Part shown: positions 57,412 through 64,000 of the stretch, piece by piece
Numbering within the stretch: the first letter of the stretch is position 1
Layout of the letters: each line of letters starts with the position of its first letter
Assembly: GCA_903871545.1 (NCBI GenBank)
Contig: CAIQHG010000087.1
Span: 31,201-95,200, forward strand
Source of the DNA: an uncultured Burkholderiales bacterium
Lineage (GTDB): Bacteria > Pseudomonadota > Gammaproteobacteria > Burkholderiales > Burkholderiaceae_C
Reading direction: 5' to 3'
DNA: 64,000 bases
Position numbers and translations under genes: made by a program
The notes under the pieces: model-generated
The model's database searches: none
Told to the model about the DNA's origin: nothing
Seen by the model: the letters and a program-made list of their open reading frames with translations, nothing else

Positions 57412-58299
57412 TTACTGGGATAAGAGGGACTTTAGTTGCTCCCCTGCTGCCTGAGCCCTTAGTTCCAGCATCTTTGAGCCCAACTTTTTCGTTGCCAATT
57501 CGCCCCGTCCTGTTGCACCACTTTGGAGCCGACCTTGAACGTCTTTTTGTCTTAAAGCCCCTAGTCTGACCGCAGCGGATCTTACCGCCATTAGCTCAGA
57601 CGTATCAGCTACACCAGCGTGCTCTCCCCAATCAGCCCGATCAATACCGGATTTGGACAGCACAGCATGCTCAATAGCGGAGTCATAGTAGGCACTTAGG
57701 TTAATCACACGCACGCCAAATGTTTTCCACTGAATATTTAATTGCTCAGCAACTAGCCCCTGCAGCTCAATACTTTGTCCGTGATCGCCTAAAAATACGA
57801 TGCATTTAAAACCAGATAAATAAAGCGATACAGAAATATCAATTAAAACCTTAAAGAAAGTTTCATCACTGACACCCAGAGTACCTGGGAAGAGTAAATT
57901 TCCTGAAGGACTTGCAAAATCACCTTCGGGCACGTAGGGCAGCACAGGTGCCACAAGGGTTCTTCCTACGTTAGTGGCAATACGCATGGCACTTTGTTTA
58001 ACAACAAAATTATGCTTTCCCAGTGCCAAATGGGGGCCTCCTTGCTCAGTGCCGCCTGTTGGAACAATCACAGTGGTGAATCCGGCGTCAATTTTAGCTT
58101 TTAGTTCCGGCCAAGTAAGATTTTCTAAATAAAGGCCGTCAACAGGTAATGGCTTGTTTTTATGCCCTTCTTGGGCAAAAATATTTTGGCTAAAGCAAAG
58201 AACCAAAACAAACACACTAGCAACACAAGTGGGGATTTTGACGGTTTTGCAATTAAATTTTTTAAAAAATACAATTTTATTAAATTGAGTTGTAGTCAT
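57412..58299 (-). CDS. Exported creatininase-family protein
   Basis: 295 residues with an N-terminal signal peptide (about 1-42, ending SQNIFAQ), so a periplasmic or secreted member of a family that is usually cytoplasmic amidohydrolase. The creatininase core is visible: VIVPTGGTEQGGPHLALGKH, then DFASPSGNLLFPGTLGVS, CIVFLGDHGQSIELQGLVAE, and GIDRADWGEHAGVADTSELM. Two metal-ligand positions of classical creatininase differ: EQH is EQG (residues 85-87), and the Asp ligand after GPHLP is replaced by His96. The ATG start is directly preceded by an ATGTAACTA-type tandem repeat instead of a Shine-Dalgarno sequence. Substrate unknown. Confidence 0.82.
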   Translation of the reverse strand: MTTTQFNKIVFFKKFNCKTVKIPTCVASVFVLVLCFSQNIFAQEGHKNKPLPVDGLYLENLTWPELKAKIDAGFTTVIVPTGGTEQGGPHLALGKHNFVVKQSAMRIATNVGRTLVAPVLPYVPEGDFASPSGNLLFPGTLGVSDETFFKVLIDISVSLYLSGFKCIVFLGDHGQSIELQGLVAEQLNIQWKTFGVRVINLSAYYDSAIEHAVLSKSGIDRADWGEHAGVADTSELMAVRSAAVRLGALRQKDVQGRLQSGATGRGELATKKLGSKMLELRAQAAGEQLKSLLSQ

Positions 58300-58300
58300 C

Positions 58301-58330
58301 TAGTTACATCTAGTTACATTTAGTTACATT
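58301..58330. repeat. 10-bp tandem repeat with embedded start-stop pairs, at the translation start
   Basis: Three head-to-tail 10-bp units (plus strand TAGTTACATC, TAGTTACATT, TAGTTACATT), directly before the creatininase-like start codon. Read on the coding (minus) strand they give AATGTAACTA twice, GATGTAACTA once, and then GATGACTACA, where the last ATG is the gene start. Each unit thus holds ATG immediately followed by TAA. The repeat occupies the place of the ribosome binding site. Confidence 0.9.
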
Positions 58331-58454
58331 TAGTTTTCTAAGATAATAGATAATACTTTAAAGAGAACAGTTTTTCATCATAATTTTTGTATTCGCCCTC
58401 ATACACTTCAAACGAAAATTATCCTGCTCAATTTAAACCTTTGACAAATCACTT

Positions 58455-59516
58455 ATGCTTGATTTTTTAAATCCCGAAACGCTGTATCAAATTATTTATC
58501 AATTTGTGTTTCAGCTAACGCTCGCCGTAACAGCCCCGTTAAGGCCAAATTCGGATATTTACTGGGCTTACCTTTTGAGCGCTCTACTTTTGGGGATTTT
58601 AGTAACAGCTGTCCAACACGCGCGAACTTCCACTCAGGAGAACACAGCCGAGGACAAATCGGTTTCTTTTCTAAAAGGTTTTTGTAAAAAACATTTTGCA
58701 AAAACTTTGTGGACTCACCCCTCTGCTTTGTTAGACATGCGTTTTTATTTTGTGAACGCTATCGTATTTCCTTGCCTATTTGCACCCATTGCCCTACAAA
58801 GCCCTGCAGTTGTTGATGTTCTTAACAACATTTCAAACAATTGGGTGGGCGTGACTGAATCGGTTCATCCCGCCTCTTGGTGGGATCTAGACCTGCTCAG
58901 TATCACCGCTGTAAAGGTCATATACACTGCCCTGTTCTTTGTAGCTTATGACGGCGGGCGATTCGTGGCTCACAGTTTGTTGCACGATAACAAATATTTA
59001 TGGGAATTTCACAAAATTCATCACTCGGCACAAGTGCTGACACCTTTCACCAGCTTTAGAGTTCATCCTGTAGATTTGATCATCATGGTCAGTGTTCCCG
59101 CACTCACTACGGGATTCGTAACTTGGCTTTTTGTTTGCTTTGTGAGTAAAGATATAAACTTTTACACGTTGCTAAATTTACATATATTCATTTGCCTTTT
59201 TAACTGCGTTGATAACTTAAGGCATTGGAATGTTTGGCTTACCTATCCTGCTCCTTTTGATAGGTGGTTAATCAGTCCAGCCCATCACCAACTTCACCAC
59301 AGCGCGGCCCAAGAGCATTGGGGGTGCAACAGAGGCTTTGAGCTTGCAATTTGGGACCGCTTGTATAAAACGATTATTACACCTAGCAAAACCCCTATGA
59401 ATATCAAATTGGGACTCGGTGATGAAGACCTAACGGGCTGGAGCACACTGGCTCACCTGTATTTGAACCCCTTTAAATCTCTGTTCAAACAGGCTCACAA
59501 TCTAAAAAAGGCCTAA
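58455..59516 (+). CDS. Sterol desaturase / fatty acid hydroxylase family membrane protein
   Basis: 353-residue membrane protein with several transmembrane helices. The di-iron His motifs of the FA-hydroxylase superfamily are present: HSLLHDNKYLWEFHKIHH (about residues 173-190) and PAHHQLHHSAAQEHWG (about 274-289). Members hydroxylate or desaturate lipids, sterols or carotenoids; in bacteria the substrate is usually a fatty acid or ornithine lipid. It is divergent from the creatininase-like gene with a 155-bp gap, and no sterol or hopanoid gene is nearby. Confidence 0.86.
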   Translation: MLDFLNPETLYQIIYQFVFQLTLAVTAPLRPNSDIYWAYLLSALLLGILVTAVQHARTSTQENTAEDKSVSFLKGFCKKHFAKTLWTHPSALLDMRFYFVNAIVFPCLFAPIALQSPAVVDVLNNISNNWVGVTESVHPASWWDLDLLSITAVKVIYTALFFVAYDGGRFVAHSLLHDNKYLWEFHKIHHSAQVLTPFTSFRVHPVDLIIMVSVPALTTGFVTWLFVCFVSKDINFYTLLNLHIFICLFNCVDNLRHWNVWLTYPAPFDRWLISPAHHQLHHSAAQEHWGCNRGFELAIWDRLYKTIITPSKTPMNIKLGLGDEDLTGWSTLAHLYLNPFKSLFKQAHNLKKA

Positions 59517-59789
59517 ATTACATTTTACTTAAACACAATATTATCAGCGATAGTGACTCTCAGGTTTGTTGTAAGAAACTAGATTTCTTTAGAGCGCTAC
59601 GAATTTTATTTCTCATCTAGACTTTAAATCCAATGGCTTGGCAGAGTCACTGATCATTAGATTTTAATTTTTTCACTCGGATCAATATTTAGACTATGGC
59701 ATCAACAAGTGCAAATATAATAATTAAAGTTAATTATTACGATCGCTTTGCCAAATGACTTTTTCTCAATCTGATTCCTAATTTAATTC

Positions 59790-60239
59790 ATGACTTATTT
59801 GAATTGTTTTTCAATTGCTTTGGTTTTGACATTCCTCGTCATTGGGACCCAAAAAGGGTGGCTGACCCAGGCCTACTATTTAATGATTGGTATTGTTATT
59901 TATATATTTGCAAAAAGAATAGATAACGGAGTTTTTCTTATCGTTTTCTTACCCAATTTAAATATTCAAACTCAAAAGATTGTCCATTTCCAGGCCGCTT
60001 GCATTGTTGTTTTTCTAATTTTTTACGTGTTTAAGAGACTACACAGAAATTTCTTTAAAATTGTTGATGAAGTACCCGGACATAAAGTGATTGGCGGACT
60101 AGTTGGGTTTGTGAATGGATTTTTAATTTTGTTATTTATTTACTTCACAATCAATCTTACTAATTTCAAAGATGATCCAGTGTGGACTGATTCTTTGGAG
60201 TATCAATTCTCAAACACTATTTTGGATTTGATGAACTAG
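59790..60239 (+). CDS. CvpA-like small membrane protein
   Basis: 149 residues with four predicted hydrophobic helices. The C-terminal part, HKVIGGLVGFVNGFLILLFI followed by DDPVWTDSLEYQFSN, follows the CvpA pattern (Gly-rich helix, then a Trp-x-x-Ser segment). N-terminal KGWLTQAYYLMIGIVIYIFA is compatible. No Shine-Dalgarno is evident. The DNA around it is more A/T-rich than the housekeeping genes. Family assignment is by eye and tentative; CvpA itself affects colicin V export and envelope stress. Confidence 0.5.
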   Translation: MTYLNCFSIALVLTFLVIGTQKGWLTQAYYLMIGIVIYIFAKRIDNGVFLIVFLPNLNIQTQKIVHFQAACIVVFLIFYVFKRLHRNFFKIVDEVPGHKVIGGLVGFVNGFLILLFIYFTINLTNFKDDPVWTDSLEYQFSNTILDLMN

Positions 60240-60324
60240 AGTCCAACTCTGTAGTTAGCTCAAGCCACCTCAAAATAATTTTTTGCACAGTCAAGTCATT
60301 TAAATGTAAAGACTGTAAGAATAG

Positions 60325-60352
60325 TTTTCTATTTTCTATTTTCTATTTTCTT
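60325..60352. repeat. 7-bp tandem repeat (TTTTCTA)
   Basis: Three exact copies of TTTTCTA (60325-60345) followed by a fourth with one change (TTTTCTT). It lies in the gap between the CvpA-like gene and the 45-residue peptide gene, outside any coding region. Such homopolymer-rich short repeats are prone to slippage. Confidence 0.85.
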
Positions 60353-60468
60353 CTTTTAATCCAAATAAGGTACGTAACTGAATACGACGGGTCTTTCTTT
60401 ATACGCAATAAACATCTGGATGGCTTAGTGCTCGCGCGATGAACTTTAACTGCCCGCCTTTAGGGAGC

Positions 60469-60606
60469 TTAAGTTTTATTCTCTCTCACGCTCTCAATCA
60501 TAATAATTTGACATTTTTTAACCATATTATCTACAAGGGTCGCAGCATTGCTCACGCCAACCGTTGCAACAAATACGCCTAAGAAAAATGAAAGAATGTA
60601 TCCCAT
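60469..60606 (-). CDS. 45-residue small membrane protein
   Basis: Starts MGYILSFFLGVFVATVGVSN, one clear transmembrane helix (about residues 3-20), followed by an amphipathic, basic tail with VDNMVKKCQIIMIESV. AGGT lies about 8 nt before the ATG. Short proteins beginning MGYILSFFLGVFVATVG occur in Burkholderiales, in my recollection often as orphans without known function. Its length is below common gene-calling limits, so it is easily missed. Confidence 0.7.
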   Translation of the reverse strand: MGYILSFFLGVFVATVGVSNAATLVDNMVKKCQIIMIESVRENKT

Positions 60607-60755
60607 GATTTATACCTGCGAAATAATTTTATAAATACTTACTAATCGTTAAAAACTCGAAACTTTTTACTGTCCTTACTGATTCGGATTACCTACAATT
60701 AACTTGAGATAATTAAAAATAATTAAAGTAAATTCGTTAAAAAACTCTTCCTACT

Positions 60756-62054
60756 TTAAGGATGAAACTTATAAATCGCGCCGCTTGAGTTGGCTCCACC
60801 ACTAGAAGTAACACCATAATAATAGCCATCCGCCCCTGCGGTTAGTCCTGCGTAAGGAGTCGCGCCATCTGAGTTCGATCCAAATGAGTACACCATATTC
60901 TCAACACCTAAAGTGGTCACTGAGAATATCGTACCTTTACCGTAATTACCTCCATTTTGTGTTGTACCGTAAATAACATTATTTATTTGTAATAAATTAC
61001 CTGCCGGACTAGACCCATCAATAGTGGTTCCATTGAAGGAATAAATGACTTTATATCCAGCTCCTGCAGTAGATAAACGAAAAACCACGCCCGCATTTGC
61101 CGTGCTTCCTGAACCATTGCCTGCTGTAGTTGTTCCGTATATAAAGCCGTCCGCTCCTAGCAAAAGCGGACTATAAGGTGTAGCTCCGTCGGTAGTGCCT
61201 CCTGCAAAGGTATGTAGTGTGGTTAAATTACCTGCTGTATTTATTGCAAATACAGTACCACCACCAATTGCAGTGCCGCTAGATGAGCCAACTGAACTTG
61301 TTGTGCCGTACATTACGCCTGAGGAGTCTCTAATTAGACTTGACTGTGGGTACGCGCCGTCCACATTAGCTAGCGTACCAAAGCTGTAGATCGGTGTCTC
61401 CGCTACGACACCTCCAATAAGTGTGATCCTGTAGACGGTACCAAGGTTGTTGGCACCCCCCTGAAATGTTGTGCCATAAAAAACGCCGTCTGATCCTTGA
61501 ATCAACCCACCAAATGGACCGGCCCCATCGCCACTGTTTGATGCACCAAAAGAATATACAACTCCTGCCCAACTTGCTACTCCGGAGGAGAGGGCAACTT
61601 TGAAAACAGTACCGTTTTTATTTAATCCACCATTTGTTGTGGTTCCATATAGATTTCCATCGCTTCCTAATACAAGACCCGCAAAAGGGATCGCTCCATC
61701 GGAAGTGCCCCCAGTGAATGCGTGAATAAGTGTGACCTGTCCGGCTGTATTGACTGAATAAACGCCTCCGTAGCCCAGTCCGCCAGACTGCGTTGTTCCG
61801 TAAAATACTCCCCCTACTTGGATCATTGTTGCTTGAGGGCTTGCCCCTTCAGAGGATGACGCCATAGAATGCAACAAGCTATAACTTGTGCTAACGGTTG
61901 GGGCGGCACTGGCAGTTATAGTGCTTGAACCACCACCAGAACATGCAAGTGCCCCAACTGCTAGCGAGCAACCTGCACCGCCTCCGCCCCCCCCGCATGA
62001 GCAGAGTAAGAGTGATAAAAGCGATGAGAGGATGAGTCTGAAAATGTATTTCAT
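60756..62054 (-). CDS. GloVer tandem-repeat lipoprotein
   Basis: 432 residues from ATG 62054. A signal peptide ends LLLCSC with the lipid Cys at residue 20 and a Gly run. Then about seven repeats of roughly 45-55 residues carry GxDGxxYGTTxxGG (for example SDGNLYGTTTNGG, SDGVFYGTTFQGG, ADGYYYGVTSSGG) alternating with GTVFxI/VYSFG strands. This is the TIGR03803 'GloVer' repeat, likely a beta-propeller-like surface domain. The start forms an ATGA overlap with the stop of the upstream lipoprotein gene, which supports ATG 62054 over 62066 and implies coupled expression. Ligand unknown. Confidence 0.85.
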   Translation of the reverse strand: MKYIFRLILSSLLSLLLCSCGGGGGGAGCSLAVGALACSGGGSSTITASAAPTVSTSYSLLHSMASSSEGASPQATMIQVGGVFYGTTQSGGLGYGGVYSVNTAGQVTLIHAFTGGTSDGAIPFAGLVLGSDGNLYGTTTNGGLNKNGTVFKVALSSGVASWAGVVYSFGASNSGDGAGPFGGLIQGSDGVFYGTTFQGGANNLGTVYRITLIGGVVAETPIYSFGTLANVDGAYPQSSLIRDSSGVMYGTTSSVGSSSGTAIGGGTVFAINTAGNLTTLHTFAGGTTDGATPYSPLLLGADGFIYGTTTAGNGSGSTANAGVVFRLSTAGAGYKVIYSFNGTTIDGSSPAGNLLQINNVIYGTTQNGGNYGKGTIFSVTTLGVENMVYSFGSNSDGATPYAGLTAGADGYYYGVTSSGGANSSGAIYKFHP

Positions 62055-62821
62055 CTTATCGTACATCCTGGAAATTCTGAGTCAACTTGTCTGCAATAAG
62101 GACCCAGCTTAGGCTTGGCCGGTTCACGCTTAGTGGCCTCATCACCTGTTTTGTCATCTAACTTTCCCGCGTCCAGTTTGTTTGGATCTTGCAATTGCGG
62201 TTCAGCTTTTTTAAGGCTTAAAGTTGCTGGCGTATTGGGTTTGGTATCCCGAGTCTCAAGGGGACCGGATTTGACTACTTTTGTGGACCCATCTGCGCTG
62301 CTCAAACCCCTGCTAACAGGGTACGTTTTAACGGCTTCGGCTTCAGTTTCGCTATTGCTATTGCTTTCGCTTGCAAGTGATTTAGCTTTAGTTTGATCTG
62401 TTTTTGCACTGTCAGGCATTTCGCAAGACTTCACTACAAAAGTGATCTTAGTAGGGTATTCAAATCCCGCCTTTGTCTCCAGGTCAACAATTGCCCCTAA
62501 CCCACCACCTACTAAAGCATTACCTAAAAGCGTTACATTACCCGATGAGGAAATGCTGACTTTATGGGGTTCAAAGTCATTCCCTTTACAAGTTAGCTCT
62601 AATTCGTCATAGCCCTTATGCAAATTAATGGTTCCTGGTGTTCTTACAAACCACTCTCCCATCTCATTTTTGACCAAGCACTCAGCCTTCACTTTTTTAT
62701 CCGCACACTTGGTCTCTATGGAGACATCTTGAAAGCTACCAAGCATGACCGATGCACACCCCCCTATGATTAAAAATAAAGGGACGGCTATAGATTTGAA
62801 ATTTAGGGAAAGATGTTTCAT
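62051..62821 (-). CDS. Lipoprotein with PEGA-like N-terminal domain and Lys/Pro/Ser-rich tail
   Basis: 256 residues. Signal peptide with lipobox LIIGGC (Cys22). The folded part (about 25-135) follows the pattern of a widespread proteobacterial lipoprotein family: FQDVSIETKC, EWFVRTPGTINLHKGYDELE, LTCKGNDFEPHKVSIS, LGNALVGGGLGAIVDLETKA and YPTKITFVVKSC. The C-terminal 120 residues are hydrophilic, rich in Lys, Ser, Thr, Pro and Asp, and end with VDSEFPGCTIR. Its stop overlaps the GloVer lipoprotein start (ATGA), so both are made from one transcript and may act together on the cell surface. Function unknown. Confidence 0.78.
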   Translation of the reverse strand: MKHLSLNFKSIAVPLFLIIGGCASVMLGSFQDVSIETKCADKKVKAECLVKNEMGEWFVRTPGTINLHKGYDELELTCKGNDFEPHKVSISSSGNVTLLGNALVGGGLGAIVDLETKAGFEYPTKITFVVKSCEMPDSAKTDQTKAKSLASESNSNSETEAEAVKTYPVSRGLSSADGSTKVVKSGPLETRDTKPNTPATLSLKKAEPQLQDPNKLDAGKLDDKTGDEATKREPAKPKLGPYCRQVDSEFPGCTIR

Positions 62822-63105
62822 ATCAATATCTGCTGCTGCTTGGAGTCAGTGACACATCTACCTTAAAAGTTATTAATTAATTGCCCATAGGGTTGCGCTC
62901 GGGTTCAAGGGAGCAACAAAACACGCTTCCCCCCTTGCTTTTATGAACGCTTAAGCCTTCATACCCAACCCACAACTCCTTCAGTAATTAATCGGCTTGG
63001 GCGAGATTTACTTGAATTAGCAGATATTTAAGTTTTTTGAATATTTATTAATACTAAATAATTAAATAAAAATATTTAAGTTCTAAAAAACACCTAAATC
63101 CTAAC

Positions 63106-64000
63106 TCACCCCGTAGAAGTCGTGTTCTTGGTGCTACTTAGGGCCATTGTGGGGGAGGCAGGCAAGGCGGTAGATACCAGTTGTGAGGCGTTATTAAGGA
63201 CAGCTGCGCTAGTAGTTGCAGCAGTACCTAACCCACTGTAATGAGTCAACGCAGTTCCCAAAGCGTTTGTCAAACTAGCTGATTGGGTGTTAGAAGTCAC
63301 CCCCCCAGAGAACGAGGCTGGATTAGAGGAGTATTGGTTCAAAATCTGCGTCAACTGAGAGGATGCACTTGAGGTCGCCGCGGTTGAGCTTAGCCAGACA
63401 TCAGCCATTTCAAAAGTTTGTCCGTTTGTCGTCGTGTAGCTTGAAATCATGCCAACCGTATTGCCGTTACTTTCTTGATTTGTAACAACTGCTTTCAAGT
63501 TAAGGGATTGGATATTCAACTGGGCTAGGGTAAACAACGTTCCTACAGGCGTCGTACCTTGGGTGCCGGTATTGACCCAAACTTGAAGTTGATTAAAGAT
63601 GGGATCGCTTGCGTCAATAACGCCGCTATTATTTGTATCAAAAGCGGATAGTGCTGCAAATCCATTGGAAGCCGTTTGCCCATTTGGCATCAGAGTCGCA
63701 CTACCAAATAGTTGCGATCCATTGGTGATGGTGGTGGATCCTGCCGGCAAATCAACAAGAAAGCCCTCTCCCTGGGTAATCCAGCCCACACTGGCGTTAA
63801 CGCCGGAATTATTAAGGTCGAATTGAACACCCGATTGACCAATACCTACAGTTTGTACGCCTGAGCCTGTCAAATCCAGGACCAGGGGAGAAATAGTTCC
63901 AAGCGCACTGATTTGAGCTCCGGATAAATAAGACAACTCAGCGGGCGTGAGCGCCATTTTCTGAGTTGTTGACATGCTCGCAATTTGAGGGATCGTTAAA
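63106..64000 (-). CDS. C-terminal part of a large RTX-like secreted protein (5' end outside window)
   Basis: The frame is open to the window edge. The first Met (63975) is internal, because the preceding codons continue the same pattern (LTIPQIAS then MSTTQKMALTPAELSYLSGA), a short repeat built on S/T-T-x-Q and L-x-x-x-Q units typical of long adhesin or RTX proteins. Next comes the hallmark block PLVLDLTGSGVQTVG, FDLNNSGVNASVGWITQGEG, LVDLPAGSTTITNGSQLFGS and AFDTNNSGVIDASDPIFNQL. These correspond to the Ca-binding DLDGDGxET/FDLDGDG segment of hemolysin-type proteins, here with several Asp changed to Asn, Thr or Ser. The C-terminus is Ser/Thr/Ala-rich, compatible with a type I secretion signal. 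At least 298 residues. Confidence 0.7.
   Translation of the reverse strand, partial: LTIPQIASMSTTQKMALTPAELSYLSGAQISALGTISPLVLDLTGSGVQTVGIGQSGVQFDLNNSGVNASVGWITQGEGFLVDLPAGSTTITNGSQLFGSATLMPNGQTASNGFAALSAFDTNNSGVIDASDPIFNQLQVWVNTGTQGTTPVGTLFTLAQLNIQSLNLKAVVTNQESNGNTVGMISSYTTTNGQTFEMADVWLSSTAATSSASSQLTQILNQYSSNPASFSGGVTSNTQSASLTNALGTALTHYSGLGTAATTSAAVLNNASQLVSTALPASPTMALSSTKNTTSTG

Noticed and set aside
58301..58330. CRISPR-like repeat array (also considered for 14761, 37626 and 60325)
   Set aside because: Units are 7-12 bp, directly adjacent without spacers, and no cas gene is present.
60234..60258. Hairpin after the CvpA-like gene as a terminator
   Set aside because: The arms pair only with a bulge and no T-run follows.

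Overview
The window reads as a chromosomal segment of a Gram-negative betaproteobacterium, most likely order Burkholderiales. This rests on gene orders typical of that group: dusB-fis-purH, hemL-thiD-rubredoxin, dxs-ispA-xseB beside a Rieske oxygenase, ribF-ileS-lspA, rpmB-rpmG, trxB/ftsK-lolA-rarA, and an HNH gene convergent with purN. The DNA is only moderately GC-rich, TTG and GTG starts are frequent, and most intergenic gaps are short. I cannot resolve the genus from sequence alone. I saw no tRNA, rRNA, CRISPR array, insertion sequence, prophage or classical defence island.

Layout. 1-8531 (minus) is a MuxABC-OpmB/MdtABC-type efflux operon: a membrane fusion protein, two different RND pumps and a TolC/NodT-type outer membrane lipoprotein cut by the window edge. 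9210-11813 is a large TPR plus SPINDLY/OGT-type glycosyltransferase. 11964-20304 is housekeeping and cofactor metabolism (ychF, dusB-fis, purH, hemL, a ThiD-like kinase, rubredoxin, RutE-type nitroreductase, MaoC hydratase). 20586-22871 is a small exported cysteine-rich group (DUF2946-like protein, a CxxCxC outer-membrane-type protein, a TlpA-like thioredoxin). 22923-34876 holds trmL, an unusual methyltransferase, the isoprenoid operon xseB-ispA-dxs, a Rieske oxygenase, a mercaptopyruvate-type sulfurtransferase, a quinone oxidoreductase, lspA and ileS. 35141-47053 holds ribF, HNH, purN, rsmB, an acyl desaturase, rpmG/rpmB, trxB, ftsK, lolA and rarA. 47135-50726 is a branched-chain amino acid ABC transporter (livHMGF) without a binding protein. 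50765-55664 holds dnaB with an unusual acidic N-terminus, a ferredoxin-linked flavin reductase, a nucleotide-sugar-epimerase-like protein and an old yellow enzyme.

From 55905 to the end the content becomes accessory and envelope-directed: a Gly/Ser-rich lipoprotein, an exported creatininase-like protein, a membrane fatty acid hydroxylase, a CvpA-like membrane protein, a 45-residue membrane peptide, a GloVer-repeat lipoprotein translationally coupled to a second lipoprotein, and the C-terminus of a large RTX-like secreted protein.

No single locus is clearly a new system. The most unusual signals are: a 10-bp tandem repeat just upstream of the creatininase-like gene in which every unit carries ATG directly followed by TAA; a roughly 100-residue acidic, His-containing extension on DnaB; the remodelled metal site of the creatininase-like protein; a ThiD-like kinase with Asp where ThiD has its active-site Cys; a BioC-like methyltransferase without a recognisable SAM loop; and the cysteine-rich exported trio. 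Short tandem repeats (7, 10, 10 and 12 bp) recur in upstream regions.
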